From Chlorops oryzae (lineage: Eukaryota; Arthropoda; Insecta; Diptera; Chloropidae), in contig CM035809.1 in the NCBI GenBank assembly GCA_020466095.1, forward strand, positions 8,801,307 to 8,865,306: DNA of 64,000 nt, in the 5' to 3' direction. The notes under the pieces are model-generated. The model did not search any database. It saw nothing but the letters and a program-made list of their open reading frames with translations, and was not told where the DNA came from. The stretch's first letter is position 1, and the number at the start of each line of letters is the position of its first letter. Positions 10,201 through 19,000 of this stretch are shown piece by piece. Both the position numbers and the translations under genes were made by a program.

Positions 10201-13083
10201 ACTCAGCAGGTACCAATTTCGATAGCCATTTTGAAAGTACGAAATCGGGTTCAAAGCTAACGACAGCAAGCGGCTTAAGCTTTGGTGGCGCTAATTCAGT
10301 GCTTGCGAATAGTGAAAGTCCAGCATCAGCGATTGGAAGTGGAGTTTCTGGTGCAGCTATGGTTGGTGCTGCGGGTGCTTCGGCACAGAGTTCTAATACA
10401 AATGTTACAAGCGGTGCAAAAGCGGATAAAACAGTTGCAGGAGGTGCATCGGTTGCTGAGGTCGATGAAGACGGCTATAGTGTGCAGCCAGCAAAGGAGG
10501 TCGCTTGGGAAGAACGACAGGACAACGGTATTACGTTTTATACATCCTTAAATTTGTTTAAAATAAATTTGTTTCCAATAGCTGGAAGCTTCTATAGTGA
10601 CTCGGATTCGGACTCCGATCACGACAAGCCTGAACGACGTATTCACGTGAAAATCAAACCTTTAAATAACGGTCAAGCACCCATGTCGGCTAGCGTCGAT
10701 GAGCTACGTGCGACCGTTGAGAATATATCGCTATCGCCAACTGGTGTTTTTTCGGTAAGTCTTATTTATGGCTCGGCTCTAGTTCACTTTAAATGCTTAA
10801 TGACACCTTTATCCGTATAGCATAGTCAACAGCTGCAGCAATCGCGAATTCCATCGCGTCAGCAATCTCCTGAAATATCGAATGCATCAACACCAACTGC
10901 GACAGTACATCCATATGCTCCGCTGCAAAGTCCCACCCTTTCGATGACCAACAATACAAGGTAAAAAGCGTCTTCAATTGTGATTCCGATATAATCATGG
11001 TAATAATTTTCGCAGGTACGCCGATTTAGGTGACATTTTCTCAGAACTTGGTGAGGAGGTTAGTGCATCAGCGCCAGCTTCGGCAAGTTTAGCAAAAGCA
11101 AATAGTCGCCAGATACCGACACCGACATCAGGCGGCAGTATCGCCATACCACGGCCACCGTCAAGACGTTCCGAAATGGTGACATCCGCTGGTATAAGTG
11201 TAGCGCGTGGTCGTAATAGTCCGTCACCGATGAATAGGGCTGACAGCATTGGTAGTCTTGAATTTCGAACTGCAATTGGTGGCATCGGTTCGTCTCGCGG
11301 TCCTTCACCGTTAACGATTGGCATCTCGGATACGATACCATTGGCCGTTGCATTCCATGAGATTATACACGCCTTCTTTAGGTAAAAAAAAAAAAAAAAA
11401 ACGATTTCAACGAAAATATATGTCTCGATAAATATACGATTTTTGACTCTTGCAGAGGTTCCGATGAATCGCGATGTCAGGTAAAAATATCTGGTGACAT
11501 GATGCTTTCTTTTCCGGCTGGCATTGCCGGTCTACTTGCTAATAATCCAAATCCAGCGAGGCTAGGATTTCGCATTAAGAATGTGCAGAACTTAGAGAAC
11601 CTCATACCAAATTCGAAACTAGTTCAAATGTGAGTTAAAATTCCGATGTACCCCAGCGGGAAATTATCTCCTGCATGACAAAGTCACCAGTGATGTCATC
11701 GATGACATATAGGTGACATTGTCATGCATGACATCTTGGAGGACATGTCATCGTGGATGGATGCTGTTCATGTGCTCGCCTCTCATTGGCTACTGAAATT
11801 TAAATAAGGTTTTCGCGTCAGTTCAGCGTTAGCATGAAGTGGCGTAGATGATGAGTGCTCGACTCTGAATCCGAAGATCGCGGGTTCGATCCCTGGCTGA
11901 GGCGAACAAAAATTATTAAAAATTGATTTTTAAAAATTTTCGAAATATTCAAAGAGAGGGCAAAGAAGAGAGTTTTCAACTGACCAGCTATGGATTCTAT
12001 AAATTAACATTGAAAGAGAAAAGAGCATGTACTTCTCTTAAATGCTTTTTTCGCCATCGCTCCTCCTAGTAGGACATGTCACCGGTGAAATCACTGTCCA
12101 ACTCCTGTACAAATGTCATGCTAGGCGTCCTATGAATTGTCACGCATGCCAGGGTGACAAGTCACCCTGACTTCACCGGTGATGTCAGGGTGACATTTCC
12201 CGCTGGGACCCTACAGCCAGAATACATATACATACATACCCTAACACCATAATTATTATATATATTATTTTTTTTTCTCTCCAGTGATCGCGCTCAATCG
12301 ACCGCCTTTAGCACAGTAATCGAATTTAATATGGCAGCGTTAACTGCATTACTACGTCGACAAGCTGAGCATAATCCGAATGCATCGTATTTCAATGTGG
12401 ACATACTGAAATATCAAGCGCGCTCTAAACCAGGTGCCTCATCGTGTCCCTTTCAATTGGTTTGCTATTGGAAGTGTGAGCAAACGTTTACAGCACTCAA
12501 AATCGATTATAAATATAACAATCATGCCATGGCGAGTGCATCACCTTTATTGAATGTAAAATTATCGGTGCCCGTGAACGGTTCCGTCCGTAACGTACAA
12601 TCGAAGCCGCACTCCGTATGGTATGTGGTTCTGAATCAAATTTTCAAATCTGTCCATTAAAAATAATATCATCATCATCATCAATTGCTTTTAGGCTCGG
12701 CGAGTCCAATCGTTTGGTTTGGAATTTCACCGATGTCTCGCAAAACTCTCCGGACGGTGGTGTTGGTACATTGCGTGCACGGCTGGAGCTTAACGAAGGA
12801 CCATCGACTGCAGCGTTACTAACAACTCAATTTAATTGTGAGGGCACAACACTATCTGGCATTGAATTTGAGCTACAAGGAGGTGGCTATCGATTGTCAC
12901 TGGTGAAGAGGCGATTTGTTTCTGGTAAATCAACGTTTGGCAGTATTTAATAGTTAACTTTAAATTCTTGTTTTTACAGGTAAATATGTCTGTGAAGGCG
13001 ATGGTATACGGGGCGGTTCAACGCCAACTCCGCCAACAGGTTCTGTTGGCTCTTGCAGTCCATTTTCCGCGAAATCGAACTGA
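3341..13083 (+). CDS. FCHo (F-BAR domain only) endocytic adaptor, 14 coding exons
   Basis: Exons: 3341-3370, 3444-4010, 4079-4274, 4513-5188, 7139-7435, 8756-8861, 10187-10527, 10582-10754, 10821-10960, 11016-11381, 11456-11629, 12285-12620, 12695-12924, 12980-13083. All introns are GT-AG and the phases agree at every junction except within exon 4, where one extra base must be assumed. With that base removed the CDS is 3735 nt (1244 aa). The N-terminus is an F-BAR domain (FWGEKNNGFDVLYHNMK, TFAPVW, coiled coils). The middle is a low-complexity linker ending in VDEDGYSVQP and an Asp/Ser acidic patch. The C-terminus is a mu-homology domain (VAFHEIIHAFFRG, LSFPAGI). FCHo proteins bend plasma membrane at PI(4,5)P2, recruit Eps15/intersectin and activate AP-2 at the start of clathrin-mediated endocytosis. 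This is the orthologue of Drosophila CG8176 (from memory). The longer linker than vertebrate FCHo1/2 is typical of flies. Confidence 0.93.
4513..5188 (+). CDS. FCHo exon 4: Ser/Thr/Gln-rich linker with an apparent +1 frame break
   Basis: The exon enters in the frame EIPELSYVALSS and runs through a Ser/Ala-rich, then (Q)n-rich stretch. That frame meets a stop at 4944-4946. The downstream part in the next frame reads VVPAATATTASSTSVRSNF... and ends TGTVITKNLPNPELLQSLQDNNNE, which looks like real linker and leaves in phase 1, matching exon 5. The two frames are joined by removing one A near 4877-4880, where ACTACAAACAACAAC would become a clean ACA repeat. The donor (AAG|GTTTAT) is weak. The break may be an assembly error, a polymorphism or a true mutation. 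Confidence 0.7.
5479..6214. mobile_element. hAT-like MITE with CCGGATA sub-terminal repeats, in FCHo intron 4
   Basis: Inverted termini TAGGGATGTGCCGG / CCGGCACATCCCTA are flanked by eight T residues on each side, compatible with an 8-bp target duplication, although the target is a T-run. The outer 120 bases at each end repeat CCGGATATCCGG-like words many times, as transposase-binding sub-terminal repeats of hAT elements do. The centre is unrelated AT-rich sequence containing GCATCGATAATATC-type words. No transposase frame is present. Confidence 0.8.
7139..7435 (+). CDS. FCHo exon 5: His/Gln-rich linker exon
   Basis: The acceptor TACTTTAG is the first AG after a long pyrimidine tract, and the exon enters in phase 1. 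It encodes QRQHQQLSSPTKRSND, a run of ten His, LHASPHLHH, a run of nine Gln, then SSRRTTSLLNIFTSNSQ, and leaves in phase 1 at GTATGC. The RRTTSLLNIF segment is the least repetitive part and may be a binding motif. The simple repeats are likely to vary between individuals. Confidence 0.75.
7708..7960. mobile_element. 253-bp inverted-repeat element, CCCAGCGG family, in FCHo intron 5
   Basis: Termini are CCCAGCGGCCAA and TTGGCCGCTGGG. Both flanks read TTGTGTT, so the duplication is either 7 bp or the 2-bp TT seen as the rule for related elements here (11652, 19551, 30566, 31045) with chance extension. The interior repeats CGCCTAC/GTAGGCG words in both orientations. There is no tRNA-like module and no reading frame. 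Confidence 0.75.
8756..10754 (+). CDS. FCHo exons 6-8: basic stretch and acidic conserved patch
   Basis: Exon 6 (8756-8861) encodes SGILRSRREKTKAKKSKKKK, a strongly basic stretch that could bind acidic lipids. Exon 7 (10187-10527) is Ser/Ala/Gly rich and ends VDEDGYSVQPAKEVAWEE. Exon 8 (10582-10754) encodes GSFYSDSDSDSDHDK, then HVKIKPLNN, MSASVDELRATVENISLSP. The last three blocks correspond closely to the AP-2 activator region of vertebrate FCHo proteins. The intron between exons 6 and 7 holds nested transposons (8888-10131). Confidence 0.9.
9462..9528 (-). other. tRNA-like Pol III module 1 of the 8993 element
   Basis: Read on minus, the box A region is TGTAGGGGGTAGTGTG and box B is GGTTCGATTCC (9465-9475). 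Between them is CTTGATTTGTAATCCAAT, which looks like an anticodon arm with TGT. A run of nine T follows about 12 bases after box B on the minus strand (plus 9442-9450), as a Pol III terminator would. No intact acceptor stem is seen, so it is not called as a tRNA gene. Confidence 0.6.
9603..9670 (-). other. tRNA-like Pol III module 2 of the 8993 element
   Basis: On minus the order is CAGTGGCTTGGAGTTAGAATGC (box A position, poor fit), then GGGTTCGATTCCTGG (good box B). An 11-base T-run lies a few bases downstream (plus 9586-9596). The module is in the same orientation as module 1 and about 75 bases upstream of it in minus-strand order. The anticodon arm is not clear. Confidence 0.55.
10821..13083 (+). 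CDS. FCHo exons 9-14: linker end and mu-homology domain
   Basis: Exons 9 and 10 (10821-10960, 11016-11381) carry a Ser/Pro-rich linker (SRQQSPEIS, PRPPSRRSE, RGRNSPSPMNRADS) and then the start of the mu-homology domain, IPLAVAFHEIIHAFFR. Exon 11 (11456-11629) has GSDESRCQVKISGDMMLSFPAGI and NNPNPARLGFRI. Exons 12-14 (12285-12620, 12695-12924, 12980-13083) contain the remaining beta-rich domain (CPFQLVCYWKCE, LVWNFTDVS, FELQGGGYRLSLVKRRFVSGKYVCEGD) and a short Ser/Thr/Pro tail ending SAKSN. This domain is the cargo/adaptor hook that binds Eps15, intersectin and Dab2 in known FCHo proteins. Confidence 0.93.
11652..12207. mobile_element. CCCAGCGGG-end element with one tRNA-like module, in FCHo intron 11
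   Basis: Termini are CCCAGCGGGAAAT and ATTTCCCGCTGGG, with a 2-bp duplication AC (11650-11651 and 12208-12209). The sub-terminal zones repeat TGACATGTCATC and GTCACC words in both orientations. A tRNA-like module sits near the middle at 11833-11904. No reading frame of note is present. It belongs with the elements at 7708, 19551, 30566 and 31045 by end sequence and duplication length. Confidence 0.85.
11833..11904 (+). other. tRNA(Gln-CTG)-like module within the 11652 element
   Basis: Box A TGGCGTAGATGATGAG (11840-11855) and box B GGTTCGATCCC (11883-11893) are correctly spaced. The centre GACTCTGAATCC is the anticodon arm of a glutamine tRNA (anticodon CTG). The seven bases before box A do not pair with those after the T arm, so it should not make a mature tRNA. 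A TTTTT run occurs about 30 bases past the module. Confidence 0.65.
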
Positions 13084-14020
13084 GTGCAAATTGCGTCGTA
13101 GCAATAAACACACACACACACACAGTACTGGGACGATTTTATGCAGAAACAAAAGCGCCTTTTTTTTTTAATTACAAATCTTTTTTTCCCCTTGTTTTTT
13201 GGTGGTACCCATTATGTCTTCTCAAATTTTTAAAAGGGCTCGATTGAATCATAGCGAACGGAATTTGGTACGAAGAAAACTTCGAAGAATTAAACGAAAA
13301 TAGCACGATTAGTAGTGAATAAACTAACAAACAATTGGGAGCTTTTTTTCAATTTTAGGATGACTGCGTTTGGCTCAGAGCCAGCAGTTAATAAAAAAAA
13401 ATCATGCTATTATCTACAACTGAGAGTAAAGTTACCTTAAAGCCAATTCTGTTAAATATCCATTCCACAATTCAGAAATGCACTGGCAATTAAAATATGA
13501 GACCTGATTCAAAATATGCCTGCACAAAGGCCTTTACTATTGAGGAATCGCAATGCCCACGGCGTGATGTTTTGTAAAAAGGGTACACACACACACACAC
13601 ACACACGTTTAGTTGTACTAATTATTATTTTGATTATTATTGTTATACATAGTTATTATACTAATTAATGTTATATATAAATAATATATGTGTGTAGATC
13701 TACATGTAGAAAGTGAGGAACAGAGATGAACAATATTCCGTAGTGGCATAAGTGTTGATTTTAACAAAAGGAAAAACCGTTTTATATATAATCGCGATGG
13801 ACCTCTGACCAACGTGAACGAAGAATATATATATATATATATATGTATACCAACCGATATAGTATTTATGCGATCGATCACATTTGACACTCAAGTAAAG
13901 TCTCATCACTTCAAGTATTTTGCAATATATATAAACGATTATTTGTAAACAATATGTATTGTGTCTCTGTTGTTTCTATAGGTACTCCTCTTATTTATTG
14001 ACATAACTTTACAATTTTTC
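13084..14020. other. Convergent 3' region of FCHo and the neugrin-like gene
   Basis: For FCHo, AATAAA occurs at 13103-13108, 13318-13323 and near 13390; the second follows a short complex 3' UTR and is my preferred end. A (CA)n run lies at about 13108-13122, another (AC)n at about 13586-13605, and a (TA)n run at about 13828-13844. For the minus-strand gene, AATAAA is at 13994-13999, 22 bases past its stop. No further gene is seen. Confidence 0.55.
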
Positions 14021-15172
14021 CTATCTCTCGCTGTCCTTTTTGCTCTGCATTTGTTGATTCCCGGACATGCCTGGTACACGGTACAGAAATTCTCCATCAT
14101 CATCGTAATAACAGTCTTCAATGCGATAGGTGAAACCCTTTCTCCAAAGTTTCCGTGGAATATGAACACGTTCCTTAAAATTGGACATTTCATAGCGTTT
14201 AGTATCCTCTGCGCTCACGACAATTTCGGTATTCTCGAATTTTTCAATATATCCCGTTCCATTTGGATTTGAAGGTGTTGTTGCCATCATTGAGTTTTCA
14301 TTCTTGTCGTCATTCCTTGAAAGCTCTTTTGCAGTAGTCTCTAGCTGTTTAAACTGACCCATATTCTCTTTCTGCCAATCTTCAAAACGCATTCTACGAT
14401 GATCTTGAATTTCTTCGAGCAAAAATGTTTCCTTTTCTGGGTCACTAATTTTATTTTTAAAGGGATTTTCTATTGTATTTTTGGTATTTAAACCCTCTCT
14501 TTCTTTGTGTTCCTTCTCAGCGTATTTCTTACAACTTGTTATAATTGATTTGAATTCATTACTCTTGGGCTTCGGTAGCTTTGGGATTAGTGTTTCCTTG
14601 TAATTCATTGATGGAACATGATTGAAGGTTCTGTTAGCGAATTTATTTAGATGCTCTCTCAGGTCGTTTGGTAGGTGTATTTCATTGGTTTTACCCTCTT
14701 TCAGTAGCTCCCAATTGTGTATAACAGTTCTATCGTGCGTATGTATTCGCTTGATGGAGTAAGGCGTCCATTTGGCTTTTAAGACTTTCTTTATAATTTC
14801 TGTTGTTGCAGGGAAACTTTCCGCCAATCGTTCAATAGTCCATTCTTCAGGATCTCGTGCGTGCAGGTTCCGTATTTCCTCTTTTTCGGCATAAAATAAA
14901 AAATTTGGCAAACGCGATTCCGGAAAGTACTTATTCTTCACTATCATATGACGCACTCGATCCCTGCGAGCTTCCAATTCAGCTTCGTATTCCCTATGTG
15001 TGAGATTGACTTGGGTAAAATCAGCTTCCAAATCCTCAAAGTCTTCCGGGTTTTCTTTCAGGTCTGGTGCATTTTCTAGTGCTGCAATTTGATGGCGAAT
15101 ACCGGGCATTGGCTTCTTCCTGGTCATTAGTAGACAAGTTGAGTGGAAAGAGCGCCGAATTTGATGAAGCAT
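14021..15172 (-). CDS. Neugrin-like mitochondrial protein, single exon
   Basis: A 383-residue uninterrupted frame. The N-terminus (MLHQIRRSFHSTCLLMTRKK) is basic, rich in Ser/Arg and free of acidic residues, as expected of a mitochondrial presequence. Residues about 100-135 contain IRNLHARDPEEWTIERLAE followed by IIKKVLKAKWTP, the helix-turn-helix-like block of neugrin/Rrg9 proteins. Near the C-terminus YYDDDGEFLYRVPG matches the vertebrate neugrin tail. Human NGRN binds 16S mitochondrial rRNA in a pseudouridine-synthase-containing module needed for large mitoribosomal subunit assembly; I infer the same role here. The middle (about 180-330) is charged and poorly conserved. The start is the first ATG of the frame. 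It is convergent with FCHo and in the same direction as Vps33B, 850 bases beyond that gene's stop. Confidence 0.88.
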   Translation of the reverse strand: MLHQIRRSFHSTCLLMTRKKPMPGIRHQIAALENAPDLKENPEDFEDLEADFTQVNLTHREYEAELEARRDRVRHMIVKNKYFPESRLPNFLFYAEKEEIRNLHARDPEEWTIERLAESFPATTEIIKKVLKAKWTPYSIKRIHTHDRTVIHNWELLKEGKTNEIHLPNDLREHLNKFANRTFNHVPSMNYKETLIPKLPKPKSNEFKSIITSCKKYAEKEHKEREGLNTKNTIENPFKNKISDPEKETFLLEEIQDHRRMRFEDWQKENMGQFKQLETTAKELSRNDDKNENSMMATTPSNPNGTGYIEKFENTEIVVSAEDTKRYEMSNFKERVHIPRKLWRKGFTYRIEDCYYDDDGEFLYRVPGMSGNQQMQSKKDSER

Positions 15173-16022
15173 CTTTAAAGTATAATGTAAAAAATTAAAA
15201 TTCTATTTAAGATTAAAATAATTCGAGAATCAAGGTCTCGAAAACGAAAAAACCAAAAACAATAAACATCCACAACAATATTGGGTCTTTTGAAACGTAG
15301 GTTTTTGCATCTCAACCAATTACGAGCCGCAGCTTGTCAGAATAGTCACTTTTAAACAAATATTTGAGGTAATTTAGGCAAAACAATCACAATTACAAAC
15401 CTTAAACTATTTAATCGCTAGGAATTTCACTATGAACGAACCGGCTGATGGCAAATAGAAGCAGCTGATACACGAAGGTAATTATAAGTTAGAATTATGT
15501 CGATGCTGCCCGACCTATAACCACGACTTCGTCTTTTTAAGAAGGAGACAAATGGAAAAAATTTTAATATGTTTTTGTGTATATTCTTAGAATATTTTAA
15601 AAATACGCATGTACATTTTCAGAATGGAATTCGTATTTTTAGCTCATTTCAGTGCTCCTCCATCTCAGCGATCGATGTAACGCGAGTCAAAACTTTAAGC
15701 GAAATTTTGCGCGCGTTTACACGTACGGCAACATCGTTCATCAAATCGGCGTTTGTGGGAGAGAAGAGAGTGGGGATTAAAATGATTGAACTTTACTGTC
15801 CTATGGGGAAAAATATTCCAAAAAGGAGGTAAAATTTATGCGTTTAGATCAACGTAAGACCCTTAAACACTTCTTAGAAAAAACATGTTCTATGTTTTGT
15901 GCTTGTGCAGCCGTTAAATTCACATTTGAAACACTGGCATGAGAGATATTTGCAGAAAAATTTTCAACTTTTGTACAATTTATTAGCTTTATGCTTAAAT
16001 ATAATATTATATTTGAGAAATA
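15173..16022. other. Intergenic stretch between neugrin-like gene and Vps33B 3' end
   Basis: The first 300 bases upstream of the neugrin-like ATG include CAGCTGAT twice (about 15440-15475) and probably hold its 5' UTR and promoter. A 15569-15832 plus frame of 87 codons is open but has no motif I recognise. A minus frame there is shorter. I see no supported gene in this interval. Confidence 0.4.
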
Positions 16023-19000
16023 TCAAAAGGCACTGCCTATCAAATCCGAGCCTGCTACAATGGAGTCGGAAGCGATGTAAATTTTACAGCCAGTAATACG
16101 TTCAACTTGATTGCATGCGGCGATTTCAGCGTACGTAACGCCGCCACTAGAACCAATGAGATAAAAATTATGTTATAAAACATGTTAGTTGATTAATTTA
16201 CAATTTCAACTTACATTACATGAACAAAAAATTGTGCATTGCCACGTAGCGGGAAGATATTTCGTAGCTCGTTTTGTTTCACAGCATTTAAATATGATTT
16301 CGGATTGAAAACAGTTGCGGCATCAGGCTGAAATTCATGAAAAACATTATTTTATATGGTCCATTTTATAGTCCAAAGACATTTGGATTATACAAAGAAA
16401 TACAGAGTGCCGTGTTTTTTTTAGTAGCGGATGTTTTCATGCATAATCCATCGTATGGAAATTAGCCTCTGCACATTATACGAGATTTTGCATTCCCATA
16501 TAAAATAATAGGGGTATTCACAAAGGCGTCGGAAAATAGTAAAGTCGGAAAATCGGAAAATTTTCGCTGCTTAAAAAGTTGTGCAAGATACAAAAAAAGT
16601 TCAATATTTTTTTAATAAGTCGCAATTTTCCGATTTTCCGACTTCCAACGTTTTTAACACGCCTTTGTGAATACCCCTAATGTTATATTAAAAATTTTTT
16701 TATATTTCGTTATAAGCTTAAAAAATAATAGTAAACTTCAATATGATCAAATCGGAAATTTCAAAAATTTGTCAAGATTCTTATGAAATTTATCAGTAAA
16801 ACGTTTGCGATTTCGAATGTAGATAGGCCACTAATATGTCAAACTTACACTATGAAGCTCAAGATCTGGAAGCATATTAAATTTTGTTACAAGATCTTCT
16901 GTACTTGAGAACTTGACTATCAAGGCACACAGTTGTGCGATCACGGGAATGTAAAGGCCATTGAATACGTAGCTTGGGCAATTGTTGCTATCATTGGAAG
17001 AGATGCTGATATTGCTATTGCTATTGCTAGTACTGCTCGGTTGACTTTCGCCGAGCTTATCCGAAGAGGATGAAGCCATGAGTCGTAAACGATTGGAATT
17101 GGCTTGGAAAATGGTTTGCTGAAATTTTGGAATAGGTAAATTCGCTAGTAGCTTAGTGGTTGAGACCTTTTTAGATTTCTCGGCTTGCAATTCAGGAAGT
17201 AGGCCGGCTTTGGCGAGGATCTGAAACACGTTCATACATTTGGCGCCAAAGTAATTACAATAATTACGCATAAATGTAGTGAGTTCCTCAGTTTCGAGTC
17301 CAATACTCAGATGAAATAGGCACAGCAGACGCAGTGTATTATATTGCTGGGCATCAGTCGTTAGAAGTTCATCGATCTTTTGTAGTATTTGCTTCCTAGA
17401 GACATTATTTAGGATGTCTTCCTCTAAAGCGCGTATGTTTTGGAAATTGGTGGCCAACATTTCAATAATTTTTGCGCTAGCATTCAAATGACGCATAACT
17501 TTCGATTTGAGCTCAGTGATTTTTGGCAATTTTCTAGCAACGTACTCGTGCATCTCTTCGAGCTTCATGCCACTTAACTTTTGCACCTCAATGCCAATTG
17601 ATTTCGCTTGTGAGCGAATTTGACTTGATGCTTGCCTAAAGTGCTTATAGCGAATATCTTCGAAGACTTCGTCATTCGTTGAACTTAATTTTATTTTGAG
17701 ATTTTTAAGTGTGCTGTTTGTCTCTTTGCTGGATTTTTCCTTTGATCGCTCCTCGAGATCGAATAATTTTAGTTTTTGTCGCTGAATTTTGTTTGTATCG
17801 CTTTGTACGGTAAGCTCGCCAGCAGCACAATCGAAAACTTCCATTAAAAGTCCTGAATATATGGCGGGAGTCAGTAAACATGAGGCATAATCCTTGCTGC
17901 GATCGATTATCAACATTACGTCAATTTTCTGAGAGTTCCCTGAATCGTTTTTATTTAGTATTCCGAGCGATTTGATCATGGAAGCGATATTGGACGCGTG
18001 ACTTCCAAATGTTATCATCAGCTCCGGCCGTCCACATAGCGCTTGAAGAACACGCAGACTATGCGCTAAAGAAGTTAAAAGTGACGTATCACCATTTAAA
18101 AAAATCTCCTGGAAAGTCTAACAAAGGGTAATTAAATATAATCTAAAAAAAAAACAAAACAGAAGGAAATTAATTCAAAAACTAAAGACTCACATAAGGC
18201 ACTTCAAGGCTAAGCACTCTTTTATCAATTGTTATAAAATCCCAATTGAATCGATGTAATTGAACAGCGCCATAAAGACCTTGTGATTCGAGAATTGTTG
18301 CAAAGTACGCATGGCAATTTGGAACACAAATTATATGGAATCTTTTGATGTCACCAATGTCTGGTCTTAGCGAATCATTAATTTGTTGTCTTTCTATAAA
18401 TTTAAGAGTTGCTTCGAAGGAGCTCATGCGATTGTCTGCCATTTTGTAAAAACGAACAATTCGAATTTAGAACACAATTTAATTTAAATGAAATTTTATA
18501 TAAACATACCGATATTCTCTACATACGTACTAGAGTCCGACCGAAGTCAAAATTTTCAACCGAAACCGAACCGAAACCGAATATTCGGATTTTTTAAAGA
18601 TTCGGTGGCCGAACCGAAACCGAAACCGAAACTTTTCATATCTGAGAAACAAAACTAATTTTATTGTTTGCTAGTATATATATGAATTTAAAATATATAC
18701 ATTACTAGAGCTCGGATTTTGAATATTTTCAATTTTTTTTTTCAATTATTTGAATTTATTGAATATTTTAAATTTTTTTGAATTTTTTTTTGCATTTAAC
18801 TGTGCTTTTTGAATATTTTTTTCACTGAAGTAGGCGTTTTTTTTTGTTAATTTGACAATTCAACATTTTAATAGGTAGGTATACTAAATCGAACTAATTT
18901 GGAATTTTTGACTGTGAATTTTTTGAATATTTTGATTTTTTTGAATTAAAAAAAAATTTTTTTTGAATATTTTCTGAATATATTTTTGTATTTTTCATTG

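Noticed and set aside
15569..15832. Possible small gene between neugrin-like gene and Vps33B
   Set aside because: An 87-codon plus frame without motif, and no codon or splice evidence to support it.
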